Below, in pieces: positions 53,301 through 61,534 of a stretch of 64,000 nucleotides of DNA. The notes under the pieces were generated by a model. It was not told where the DNA came from, searched no databases, and saw only the letters and a program-made list of their open reading frames with translations. This stretch comes from Marinoscillum furvescens DSM 4134 (lineage in GTDB: Bacteria; Bacteroidota; Bacteroidia; Cytophagales; Cyclobacteriaceae). Within the stretch, counting starts at the first letter, position 1; each line of letters starts with the position of its first letter. The position numbers were made by a program, and so were the translations under genes. The stretch covers positions 1-64,000 of the forward strand of contig NZ_QREG01000003.1 in assembly GCF_003386095.1 (NCBI RefSeq), in the 5' to 3' direction.

Positions 53301-56300
53301 CAAACTGGTGGAATCCTGGGGTATCAGCAAACCAGCTTTACCTCTACGCCCAGCGCGTATGTCCCTATCATTTATATTGGAAACAATAACGAACTAAAAG
53401 CAAGTTTCTGGGAAGGCATGGTTACGTCCATGCCCGGTGGCAGCCTAAATGACGACTCCTGGCACCACCTGGTGCTTACCGCCACTACCGGCCAACAAAA
53501 ACTTTACATTGATGATGTGCTCGTAGCCACCACCAATCGCTATAATAATCTATCTACACTGGCTTTCAACCAACTGGGAGCAGCCTATACAGATGGCAGT
53601 TGGCCTCATGGAAATGGAGAGTGGTTTTACTACGACGGTGCCATGGACGACATCCGTATCTATGAGCGGGTACTTACCGCTGACCAGGTACATGCACTTC
53701 ATCATGAGCCAGCTCCTGAGCAACCAGAAGTGATCACTCCTTTGGCGGATGTCACCCTCGATGAAGATGCTCCAGCTCAAGTACTGGTAGCGGATCTTTC
53801 TGAGGTATTTAGCAACCCCAACAATGGAGACATGACCTTCGCTGTTTCTCACACCTTTGGTTCTGAAGTAGACTTTAGCATAGTAGACGGGAGTTCTTTA
53901 CGCCTCGACACCCTGGCAGCAAACTTTAACGGCACAGGTGAAGTCATCATTACTGCTTCAGAAGGCATATTCACTATTGCAGACACTTTCGCACTGACGA
54001 TTGCTGCTGTAAATGACGCTCCGCTCTTCGAACTCGACGAAAAAGAGCTCTACTTGCCGATAGACTTCAGCAAAACCGTGCTTGTGGAGGTAAACGCAGC
54101 GGCAGTTCCTACAGACGAAACTTCACAGACAATAAGCTACAGCATAGCTCCGACGGTCACTTTTGCTAATGTGTCTATAGATGCTACCACAGGAGAAATC
54201 ACGATAACATCAGTGGCTGGTGCTACAGGCAGCGAAACACTTACCGTGTCGGCAGACGATGGACAAGCTGAAAACAACCTGGCAACAGCTACTTTAACAC
54301 TCACTGTTTCTGACAACAGCGCCCCAACAGTGGAAAACCCGATAGCCAACCAAAGTATGGACGAAGATGGCACGTTGATCATCTCTGGAGACATCACGTC
54401 GGTATTTGATGACGCAGATGGTGACCCGCTCACATATTCAGCAGCAGCAGACACCTCTGCAGTGACACCTACCATCACCGATGGAGAGCTTGCTATCGCA
54501 CTTGCAGCAAACTACCACGGCACAGCTACTATTACTTTGACGGCTGATGATGGCCAAACCACCACTGACCATGAAATAACTTTGGTGGTAAACCCTGTGA
54601 ATGACGCGCCAGAAGTAACTATGACCATTGCCGACATGTCTGTAGCAGAAGATGCTGCCTTCAACTATGAAATCCCCAGCACGTTGTTTTGGGATGTAGA
54701 CGGTGACGACACCAGCATAGAATCTGTAGAAATGATAGGCCTGGAGCGTACTGAAGCCAGCTGGCTAAACTATAATGCCAAAACCAATACTTTGTCTGGC
54801 ACTCCCCTTCAGGAAAACATCGGCACAGTAGAGGTAACAATTACAGGCAGCGATGATGAACTGAGCAGCTCTACAGCGTTTTTGATTACTGTCACAAATA
54901 CGAACGACCTGCCTGTAATCAGTCAGGAGCTCAGCATCAATGCTGATGAAGATGACGCACCACAGACAATCGACCTGAATGAAATCTTTAGTGATGAAGA
55001 TGGTGATGACCTCACTTATACCATCCTTACTTCAGGTGAGAAATCCCTGGAAATTTCTCAAGGTATCATTAGCGCTTCTATCCAGGAGCATCAGCTCACA
55101 GTGGCTTTCACTGCCAATGCCTACGGAACTACGCACATTGCTATACAGGCTGCTGATGCACAGGGAAGCATTACCTATCAGCTTCCGGTAACTGTAGCTG
55201 CAGTAAATGATGCACCAGAAATTGTCAGCACTCCAGTGATACAGTTAGCTGAAGATGGAAATAGCTATTCATTCTCGCTATCGGAACACTTTAGAGATAT
55301 AGAAAAAGATCCATTGAGTTATACTTTGGCAGAAAACACATCGAGTCTCTTTACCGCCTCGTTAGAAGCCAACACATTGACAATCACTCCACTTCCCAAC
55401 CAATTTGGAACAGGTGAAGTGACGGTGGTTGCCAATGACGGCTCAGACCAAACGAACATGACCATAACCGTTACAGTCATCGAGGTAAATGACTTACCAG
55501 TAATTGTAAGCGAACCAGTGATCAATCTAATGGAAGATGCTGCATCAGCTGTGCTTGACCTGTCCGCTGTATTTTCTGATCCCGAGGGCAGTGAGATCAG
55601 CTACTCAATTCTCGTAAACGATGCCTCTAGCGAGCTTTTCAGCATCGCACTCAATGAGCAGTCGCTGGAGATCACTCCACTAGCAGATGCCTTTGGCTCG
55701 GGCGAGATCACGATCACTGCTTATGACAGTCCTTCGGCTGAAATCGGCACGACCTATACGCTTCCTGTAGCCATATCCAGTGTAAATGATGCCCCTGCTT
55801 TCCAACTAAGCACTTCAGTACTCGAACTGGAAGTAGACTTTGCGGGGACTACTCTGGTGGATATCCTCATGGATGTACCAGCCAACGAGTCCGATGAGGA
55901 TATAACATTTACCGTAAGTACAGACGAAGAACTGGTAAACATCACCGTGAATGGACAGGCACTGGAAATCACCGCTATTGCGGGTGCAATTGGTGAAGCC
56001 ACAGTAACGGTGACTGCCAACGACGGTCAAAAAGAAAATGCCTCCTACACTCAGTCTTTTGTAGTGACGGTAAGCGCTCCTCTAGCGGGTGCCACCAATC
56101 AGGTGAAAATTTTCCCGAACCCTGCCTCTTCATACTTGATGGTGGAGTTGCCAGCTGCTACTACAGTCTCAGTTTTGGACTTAAATGGCTCCATCGTATT
56201 ACAAGGACTAAGTAATCAAAAGTTGGACATCAGCAAGCTTCCTGAAGGTATTTACCTCCTTCGTTTTGAAGCCAATAGCGAGATGACCTCCAGAAAAATA

Positions 56301-56315
56301 CTGATTAGACACTAA
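50307..56315 (+). CDS. Giant T9SS-secreted cadherin / LamG adhesin
   Basis: A 2002-residue secreted protein. I use the ATG at 50307, giving signal peptide 1-20 (ending AYAQ); an upstream TTG is less likely. In order: a carbohydrate-binding-like N-terminal beta sandwich (about 22-325); a cadherin domain (327-430); a LamG/concanavalin-like domain (431-644); two cadherin domains (648-831) and one Ig-like domain; a second LamG domain (929-1138); eight cadherin-like or Ig-like repeats with NDAP/NDLP linkers (1138-1923); and a T9SS sorting domain (1929-2002, from IFPNPASSYLMVEL). Calcium ligands (DxNDAP, DxDGD) recur. The likely role is calcium-stiffened adhesion to polysaccharide or cells. It ends with a strong terminator. 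Confidence 0.93.
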   Translation: MKKSILLSILILTGIVAYAQRSCTDGYQGGTGFMSYQGLSSYAIGQTFTACRSGLLQSISFELTGAHPTAMTVYLKDGAVNGSTLETLYLSPHYGKNTIDVANKGVMLTAGQTYALRFGGNNEYYLKAGSNANDYPNGSAWQSSPTGVTAQNFDLSFEYTVKIPAIEVLAEDFNSFSPSGNEVPEGWEADNLTNIHVATGLGTASSNALVFSSATSDQHYVTLPEFKDLHTRVVSFQVSTTDDTGAGPSNGTVRLYQSVSGDPDLQSTNTLLKEITLNSNEAFHEVSVNVAQLGGSGLGEFFRLGFQSTHENVDSKIILDDFQSRDNTAPTGISLSDNILDENVAAGTVVGTLTTTDPTSGDTFTYTLGGFDAAAFTVANNNELQIVASPDFETQSSYAFDITSTDALGESITRSFSVTINDLYENGPNEEVTTYAFSNGDISDGINNNDLTDHGTTPQPDRFGAADSARQFGDGTYLTIIDPIIDITEDFTINFWFKREGDSPTNTYLLDSRHSAVNHGGEVGGLSIYMSPSSALNVAAYKTAGGFGNTLGMGSPITTNLDEWYMATIVHANDSIYLYQDGALQSQAKPSQLQNGDGWIFGGISQSGSRDWQEFPGDQDDFTFFAKALDVTEITALFHENNFNKSKAPTDVTLSDSTVYENLPSGTAIGKLIAVDPDASEAHTFTISGSDASNFDVRNDSLVTAAVLDFEVKDSFEIAITAKDPFDKSFTKSFLIAVLDTNDAPTDIQLTAQSVAENLPAGTVVGTLSGTDQDVDDVLSFALSSSDFEIEGNQLKTATTFDFESESSHTINISVIDSDSAYFSKDFTIDIEDVTAPQVIDSLENMVKASGFDSYSIDLTDVFFHDQGDPLVFTASSNETTVATTSVSGSNLIVTEAGEGTTTITVTADDQSGSALATTSFELKVADLQSDLIAYYPTPDAQDASGTGNDATAYSLLSTSDRFGNEDQAMLFDGSVVDMPKNLLTKNAVSISLWFKTDQTGGILGYQQTSFTSTPSAYVPIIYIGNNNELKASFWEGMVTSMPGGSLNDDSWHHLVLTATTGQQKLYIDDVLVATTNRYNNLSTLAFNQLGAAYTDGSWPHGNGEWFYYDGAMDDIRIYERVLTADQVHALHHEPAPEQPEVITPLADVTLDEDAPAQVLVADLSEVFSNPNNGDMTFAVSHTFGSEVDFSIVDGSSLRLDTLAANFNGTGEVIITASEGIFTIADTFALTIAAVNDAPLFELDEKELYLPIDFSKTVLVEVNAAAVPTDETSQTISYSIAPTVTFANVSIDATTGEITITSVAGATGSETLTVSADDGQAENNLATATLTLTVSDNSAPTVENPIANQSMDEDGTLIISGDITSVFDDADGDPLTYSAAADTSAVTPTITDGELAIALAANYHGTATITLTADDGQTTTDHEITLVVNPVNDAPEVTMTIADMSVAEDAAFNYEIPSTLFWDVDGDDTSIESVEMIGLERTEASWLNYNAKTNTLSGTPLQENIGTVEVTITGSDDELSSSTAFLITVTNTNDLPVISQELSINADEDDAPQTIDLNEIFSDEDGDDLTYTILTSGEKSLEISQGIISASIQEHQLTVAFTANAYGTTHIAIQAADAQGSITYQLPVTVAAVNDAPEIVSTPVIQLAEDGNSYSFSLSEHFRDIEKDPLSYTLAENTSSLFTASLEANTLTITPLPNQFGTGEVTVVANDGSDQTNMTITVTVIEVNDLPVIVSEPVINLMEDAASAVLDLSAVFSDPEGSEISYSILVNDASSELFSIALNEQSLEITPLADAFGSGEITITAYDSPSAEIGTTYTLPVAISSVNDAPAFQLSTSVLELEVDFAGTTLVDILMDVPANESDEDITFTVSTDEELVNITVNGQALEITAIAGAIGEATVTVTANDGQKENASYTQSFVVTVSAPLAGATNQVKIFPNPASSYLMVELPAATTVSVLDLNGSIVLQGLSNQKLDISKLPEGIYLLRFEANSEMTSRKILIRH

Positions 56316-56345
56316 GGCGGTTTTCACTTTCGTGAAAACAAATCA

Positions 56346-56374
56346 GGGTGGCTCGAGGAGTCACCCTTTTTTTT
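56346..56374 (+). terminator. Intrinsic terminator after the adhesin gene
   Basis: GGGTGGCTC (56346-56354) pairs with GAGTCACCC (56358-56366), one G-U pair, with a 3-nt loop, followed by eight T. It lies 30 bp after the stop codon. Confidence 0.92.
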
Positions 56375-56496
56375 GCTCATTAGCTCCCTTTATGACCGTA
56401 TAAGCAGGGGCTATGCAATCGCTTGCCAAAAACTCAGGCTTTTCCGAACTTTTCCAGCAATTTTGCTTTTTACAAGGAAGCAAAAGAAAAACTATT

Positions 56497-57081
56497 ATGG
56501 ACGCTGCGATCAAACAACCCATCAACATATACACGGAAAGCAATCCCAATCCTAACTCTCTCAAATTTGTAGTGAATTTCATGCTACTCCCTGAGGGCGT
56601 AAGTCGGGATTTTCCTGACAAGGAAAATGCAGCCAATGCACCGCTTGCTGCAGAACTATTCGATTTTCCGTATGTGAAGCGCGTGTTTTACATGAGCAAC
56701 TTCATCACCGTGACCAAGTCAGATGACAAGGAGTGGATGGAAGTAAAAGGTGAAATCCAGCAGCACATCAAAGCGTTTTTGGAGGCTGGCAAGCAAATCT
56801 TAATAGAAGAAAACGTAGAAGAAGATCATGCGGTAAAAGACACTGATACTGATCTGGAAGCCAAAATCAAAGGCGTATTGGATGAGTACATCCGACCAGC
56901 AGTAGAAATGGACGGTGGGGCAATCACCTTCGACTCTTTCCAGGATGGCAAAGTAAAAGTACTTCTACAGGGTGCTTGTAGTGGCTGCCCATCTTCTACT
57001 ATCACGCTCAAGGCCGGTATCGAAAACTTGCTGAAGCGCATGGTACCTGAGGTACAAGAAGTAGAAGCAGAAGGCGTATAA
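56497..57081 (+). CDS. Nfu-type iron-sulfur carrier protein
   Basis: A 194-residue cytoplasmic protein with an Nfu N-terminal domain (about 10-95, YTESNPNPNSLKFVVNFML) and a NifU-like C-terminal domain (about 120-190). The cluster-holding cysteines are C161 and C164 in GACSGCPSST. It should receive or deliver Fe-S clusters to target enzymes. The ATG at 56497 fits the family start; an ATG at 56413 would add 28 atypical residues. It has its own terminator and faces the EF-hand gene. Confidence 0.92.
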   Translation: MDAAIKQPINIYTESNPNPNSLKFVVNFMLLPEGVSRDFPDKENAANAPLAAELFDFPYVKRVFYMSNFITVTKSDDKEWMEVKGEIQQHIKAFLEAGKQILIEENVEEDHAVKDTDTDLEAKIKGVLDEYIRPAVEMDGGAITFDSFQDGKVKVLLQGACSGCPSSTITLKAGIENLLKRMVPEVQEVEAEGV

Positions 57082-57111
57082 GCTAAAAAATACCTTAAAA
57101 ATATTTGCACG

Positions 57112-57138
57112 ATGGCAGGCTTTTAGCCTGCCATTTTT
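57112..57138 (+). terminator. Terminator of the nfu gene, overlapping the EF-hand gene
   Basis: ATGGCAGGC (57112-57120) pairs perfectly with GCCTGCCAT (57126-57134) around a 5-nt loop, followed by T to 57138. The right arm and loop also encode the last codons and the stop of the convergent EF-hand gene. Confidence 0.88.
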
Positions 57139-57695
57139 GCATTCTGGCATTTCCAGTTTCCAAAAATGTAATTACCCGGAGCATCTGGATCAGGTGACAG
57201 CAAAAAATCTTTGAAGCCTTGAGTCATCTCTTCCATGGAAACCAGACCATCCCCATTGGCATCCAGCCCGGCAAATCCTTTCTCGGAATACGACATGTCG
57301 ATGTTATAAATCTCGAACATCGCCAGGTACTCGAGCTTGGAGATGACACGGTCTCTATTCTGGTCAAAAAGGCTAAACACATAGGAAGCTATCCGGTAAA
57401 TGTACTTTTTGGCACTGGCAGGGTGAATGATCTCCCACGACCCAAAAAGCTGCAACCACTCATCTAGCGATATAGACACCTCCTCTTTTTCCATGTCGGT
57501 AAGCAGCTGCACATAAAGCCTCAAGGCATGTGATTTCAGGTCCAGACGCTCCTTCGATTCCGCTCCATATTGTAGCTTATCAGAAATCTTTTCGGCTACT
57601 GCCGTAAAATCGTCAGGCTGTAAAAGGGCGTTTTTGTTCGTATCCAAAATATTGAAAAGATGGACAAGCTTTTGCTTTCTCACTTCAGGTATCAT
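57123..57695 (-). CDS. EF-hand calcium-binding protein
   Basis: A 190-residue protein without a signal peptide that resembles sarcoplasmic calcium-binding protein/calerythrin. Three EF-hand loops are visible: residues 18-29 (DTNKNALLQPDD, aspartate at the last ligand place), 111-122 (DQNRDRVISKLE) and 145-156 (DANGDGLVSMEE); the last two are canonical. A fourth site near residue 75 has lost its ligands. It is probably a cytoplasmic calcium buffer or sensor. Its final residues (KMAG) are encoded within the terminator hairpin of the convergent nfu gene. Confidence 0.88.
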   Translation of the reverse strand: MIPEVRKQKLVHLFNILDTNKNALLQPDDFTAVAEKISDKLQYGAESKERLDLKSHALRLYVQLLTDMEKEEVSISLDEWLQLFGSWEIIHPASAKKYIYRIASYVFSLFDQNRDRVISKLEYLAMFEIYNIDMSYSEKGFAGLDANGDGLVSMEEMTQGFKDFLLSPDPDAPGNYIFGNWKCQNAKMAG

Positions 57696-57836
57696 GTCTG
57701 TCTGGCAAGGTTAAAAAAGCGTAAAATAATAAGCTTTTTGGCAAAATGCCAGCCTGCCGACGTGAGCAAAAACAAACCTGTAGGGAAAGCTGATTATACC
57801 ACGTTATACATCAGCTGATTAGCCAAAAGATGTCCC

Positions 57837-57844
57837 TATCTTTG
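57837..57844 (+). promoter_or_regulatory. -7 element abutting the FAD dehydrogenase start
   Basis: TATCTTTG is an exact TAnnTTTG match and ends 5 nt before the ATG at 57850. The expected transcription start falls at the start codon, so the message may be leaderless. No clear -33 TTTG is visible. Confidence 0.45.
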
Positions 57845-57849
57845 CGCCC

Positions 57850-59412
57850 ATGCGAGAGTTTAATACGGTAGTAGCACCGGAAGTGGGATTTGAAGAGGAG
57901 GAGTTGCGGGCACACCTGGTAGCCAAGAAGCTAATCAGCCAGGAAGAGCACATCCAGGTGCTTCGGCGGTCCATCGATGCACGCCAACGCCAGATTAAGA
58001 TCAACCTGCGCATAGCTGCTGACACAGCTCCAATCTCGCTTGAGTTTGTGGAATACCAACCACGCGAGTGGGATGTTCGCAGCTGTCCGCCTGTACTCAT
58101 TGTAGGTGCCGGACCCGCTGGGCTCTTTGCAGCGCTGCGAGCCATCGAAAACGGGCTGAAGCCTATCGTGCTGGAGCGTGGCAAAGACGTGAGAAGCCGG
58201 CGCAGAGATCTGGCCGCCATCAACAAAGACCATATCGTAAATCCCGAAAGCAACTATTGTTTCGGAGAAGGAGGTGCAGGCACTTACTCCGACGGTAAGC
58301 TTTACACCCGATCTAAAAAGCGCGGTAGTGTGCGACGGGTTTTCGAGATACTCGTAGCGCATGGCGCACCTGAAGATATTCTCATAGAAGCACACCCGCA
58401 CATAGGCACCAACAAACTACCGAAGATCGTGACCGCTCTGCGAAAGACGGTCATAGCTGCTGGCGGTGAGGTCCGCTTCGACAGCAAAGTGACGGATTTT
58501 CTGCTGGAGGGAGATGAAATAAAAGGCGTCACGCTCGCTGATGGCACCAAGCTCGAAGGAGTGGCTACTGTGCTGGCGACAGGCCATAGCGCTCGCGATA
58601 TTTTTCAGCTGTGCCAACAGCGAAATATTCTAATTGAGGCAAAGCCTTTCGCCCTGGGTGTGCGTGTAGAGCACCCTCAGCAAATCATTGACCAGATCCA
58701 GTACAAATGCGCTGATAGAGGTCCATACTTACCCGCTTCCTCCTACGGGCTGGTCGCTCAAACCACCTTCCAACAGGCGGAGCGAGGTGTTTTTTCCTTC
58801 TGCATGTGCCCGGGGGGATTCATTGTTCCAGCTGCTACGGCGCCAGGTGAAGTAGTTGTCAATGGCATGAGCCCCTCACGCCGAGATAGCAAATATGCCA
58901 ACTCAGGAATAGTGGTAGCTGTCGAGCTGGAGGACATTCCAGCATTTGCCAAACATGGTCCGCTGGCAGCTCTGGAGTTTCAGGCCGCGGTGGAGCGCGA
59001 GGCTTGGCAGTATGGCGGCAAAACCCAGCAGGCTCCTGCTCAGCGCCTTGTCGATTTTGTAGATGGTAAAGTGAGCACCAGCCTCAATGAGACCTCTTAT
59101 CAACCTGGGCTAGCGAGCATAGACATGCACGACATGCTGCCAGACTTTATTGCAGACCGATTGCGACAGGGATTTAAGGCCTTTGGCAAGAAAATGAAAG
59201 GCTACCTTAGCAACGAAGCACAGATCGTAGGTGTAGAGAGCCGCACTTCATCTCCTGTACGCATCCCACGTGAAGCTGAAACATTGGCACACCCGCAGAT
59301 CAAAAACCTCTACCCCTGTGGTGAAGGAGCTGGATATGCCGGAGGCATTGCCTCTGCAGCCATGGATGGGGAGAAAGTAATGGAAGCAGTAGTCAGGAGC
59401 TGGAAAAAGTAA
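57850..59412 (+). CDS. FAD-dependent dehydrogenase (COG2509 type)
   Basis: A 520-residue cytoplasmic flavoprotein. An N-terminal domain of about 85 residues (ferredoxin-like, VVAPEVGFEEEELRAHL) precedes an FAD-binding Rossmann fold with GAGPAGLFAAL at about 84-94. Then come the family-typical CFGEGGAGTYSDGKLYTR, ATGHSARDIF and the C-terminal CGEGAGYAGGI that closes on the FAD. The group is annotated as uncharacterised FAD-dependent dehydrogenases, and its substrate is unknown. The length is right for the family. It is convergent with the GH-like gene, 35 bp apart, with no terminator in between. Confidence 0.88.
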   Translation: MREFNTVVAPEVGFEEEELRAHLVAKKLISQEEHIQVLRRSIDARQRQIKINLRIAADTAPISLEFVEYQPREWDVRSCPPVLIVGAGPAGLFAALRAIENGLKPIVLERGKDVRSRRRDLAAINKDHIVNPESNYCFGEGGAGTYSDGKLYTRSKKRGSVRRVFEILVAHGAPEDILIEAHPHIGTNKLPKIVTALRKTVIAAGGEVRFDSKVTDFLLEGDEIKGVTLADGTKLEGVATVLATGHSARDIFQLCQQRNILIEAKPFALGVRVEHPQQIIDQIQYKCADRGPYLPASSYGLVAQTTFQQAERGVFSFCMCPGGFIVPAATAPGEVVVNGMSPSRRDSKYANSGIVVAVELEDIPAFAKHGPLAALEFQAAVEREAWQYGGKTQQAPAQRLVDFVDGKVSTSLNETSYQPGLASIDMHDMLPDFIADRLRQGFKAFGKKMKGYLSNEAQIVGVESRTSSPVRIPREAETLAHPQIKNLYPCGEGAGYAGGIASAAMDGEKVMEAVVRSWKK

Positions 59413-59447
59413 ACTTCAGACTTCTTCCATAAATACTTAACACCTTC

Positions 59448-61529
59448 TCATTCATACTCAAACACCACACCTGTATGCATGGAAAACTTAGGCACTTCCA
59501 CTTCTATGGTACTCCCAAGCTGAGTAAAAGCTAATGAACGCTCACCGGGGATGGCGTAGACTTTATTGACCTTTTTGGCCACAGCCAAAGTCACTTTCAC
59601 TCCAGAAACAGGAGGCATATCTTCGATTACCTGGACCTCCTCACCTCGCAACAGTGCAGGTGCAAATAGCAAGTGCGCTACGTAGCGTTTTTTGGATGCC
59701 TGATGAAGCAAGCTCAGCCTTCCGCTACTCGGCAGACCACTAACCTCCACGATTGGGCTTTCATACAATCGATCGATAGCGTTGGCTACCAACTGCCGAT
59801 GAAGGCGCACTCCATGCTCGAAGTAGAGCTTATCCAAATCATGGGCAAAATAGATGATGTTTCCTTTTTGCAGTACGGCAGCATACTCAGAGTCTTCGAG
59901 CTTGTAAGGGGTCTCTCGGTGGCTGCTGTACTTTTCATACGTCCGATTGAAATACGGCTCGCGAACCTTGCCAAGAACTTTACCATCGGTGGCTTTCACG
60001 CGCATCCCAGACTCATAGTTGAGAAACGGGCTACGTACCACAGCCTCGCTGAGTTCATCCCCAATCACCGTATAGTCAAAATCAAACTCCGATTTTCCGC
60101 CAAATTCACCACCAATATCAAACGCCATGCGCTGGTCATCACCCAATACAGACGCTCCAAACAGGATCAGTTTTCCGCCTTTTGCCACCCAGCTGGACAA
60201 CTGACTGACTTCTGCCTTGCTCAACTTTGCAGCACTGGGAACAAGGATCAGCTCTAGCTCCTCCAGGTTACCGGGCTCTGCCACCACAAAATCTTTGTGT
60301 GTTTGGAGTAGCATATTCACCAGCCCATGATCAGCGGCATGGTCCAGCGAAAGCCAGAGGCCCAGCTTTGATACAGGTACTCCGCCGGGACCATAATCTT
60401 CGATTTTTTCTACATAGGCAAACGCCTCACCAATGGAGCGATAGGTTTCCATATCCATTTCACCCGAAGGGTGCAGTTGATCACCAAAATTGCAGGCTGC
60501 CCCCCACGAAATCATGGCTGCTGCTTCATACTTGATCGCATCCGGGTGCTTAAACCCACCAAATTCTCCCCACGCTTTGTGAAACTTCCCACTCATAGCC
60601 ACTACAGGTGTGCCTTGCTGCAAATGGTATTTGGCCTCCAATGGCAGCTTGTCATAGCCTCCCCAGGTGGTAGGCAAATCCTCTAACTCAGCCTGCGTAT
60701 TCATTTCAAAAAGTCGCTCCGTGAAAATTGCCTTATTTTCCACATGGGTAGCAGTGTTAAAATATACCGTAGCGTCTGGATGGTAAGAAGCTACCAGCTC
60801 ACGGAGCGCCTTCATATGGGCTTTTAGGGCCTGGGCATAGCTCCTTTCCACGGCTTGCCGATCGGAAAGATCCACTCCCTCACGTCGCATCCGCGCCAGA
60901 GAATAGTCTGTATAGCTTGCAGGGATGATGTGATAGATATCAAACCAAAAACCATCCAGCTCACTATACCGCTCGCAAATTTCGGTGACATTTTGCACGA
61001 TGTACTCATGATAGCCACCCCCTATGGTCGGGTCCAGGCAGTACCACGAGTAGTGCGGCCGCACTTCATCGAGCGCCGCATCATCGTCAAGGTTTAAGCT
61101 GGCAGGCGAACCATCTGCATTTTTGATGACCCACTCCGGGTGCTGCTCAGCATCCAACACACTCCAGCCCACGGTAAAATACAGCGGCGCTTTTACACCT
61201 ATTTCACGGCAAGCCTCAAGCTGCTTCCCCAGTAAATCAAGATCAAGATTTGGGTGAACTACGCCCACTTTTGTAGGGTAGTACGAGTAGCCATGATGCC
61301 CTTTTGCAAAAATATTGATGTGATTTACTCGTCCGGTTTGCAGCGCCTCTTGAAATTGCTTTTTGTCAAAGCGGGCGCCTATTTCAGGGATAAAAGGTGA
61401 GGTATGAAAATCCAAATGCACCTGACGTGTGGGTAGCGGCTGGTCAGTGGCACGTTGGAACTGAGCGGAGGATTCGTGGATCATCAGAAAAATGAAAAGG
61501 ATCGAAAATACTTGTCTCATGGTAGTCAT
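59448..61529 (-). CDS. Secreted glycoside-hydrolase-like protein (GHL6/GH151-like)
   Basis: A 693-residue exported protein (signal peptide about 4-22, ending ESSAQ). The first half (about 30-370) is a TIM-barrel of the hypothetical glycosyl hydrolase 6 type: HINIFAKGHHGYSYYPTKVG, then ELDGFWFDIYH, where the aspartate is a good nucleophile candidate. A beta-galactosidase-like trimerisation domain (about 385-590) and a C-terminal beta domain follow. This layout resembles GH151 alpha-L-fucosidases, so fucose-containing glycans are a reasonable but unproved substrate. It starts 5 bp after the sulfatase stop, so the two genes form one operon. An ATG at 61520 is an equally good start. Confidence 0.75.
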   Translation of the reverse strand: MTTMRQVFSILFIFLMIHESSAQFQRATDQPLPTRQVHLDFHTSPFIPEIGARFDKKQFQEALQTGRVNHINIFAKGHHGYSYYPTKVGVVHPNLDLDLLGKQLEACREIGVKAPLYFTVGWSVLDAEQHPEWVIKNADGSPASLNLDDDAALDEVRPHYSWYCLDPTIGGGYHEYIVQNVTEICERYSELDGFWFDIYHIIPASYTDYSLARMRREGVDLSDRQAVERSYAQALKAHMKALRELVASYHPDATVYFNTATHVENKAIFTERLFEMNTQAELEDLPTTWGGYDKLPLEAKYHLQQGTPVVAMSGKFHKAWGEFGGFKHPDAIKYEAAAMISWGAACNFGDQLHPSGEMDMETYRSIGEAFAYVEKIEDYGPGGVPVSKLGLWLSLDHAADHGLVNMLLQTHKDFVVAEPGNLEELELILVPSAAKLSKAEVSQLSSWVAKGGKLILFGASVLGDDQRMAFDIGGEFGGKSEFDFDYTVIGDELSEAVVRSPFLNYESGMRVKATDGKVLGKVREPYFNRTYEKYSSHRETPYKLEDSEYAAVLQKGNIIYFAHDLDKLYFEHGVRLHRQLVANAIDRLYESPIVEVSGLPSSGRLSLLHQASKKRYVAHLLFAPALLRGEEVQVIEDMPPVSGVKVTLAVAKKVNKVYAIPGERSLAFTQLGSTIEVEVPKFSMHTGVVFEYE

Positions 61530-61534
61530 ATTAG

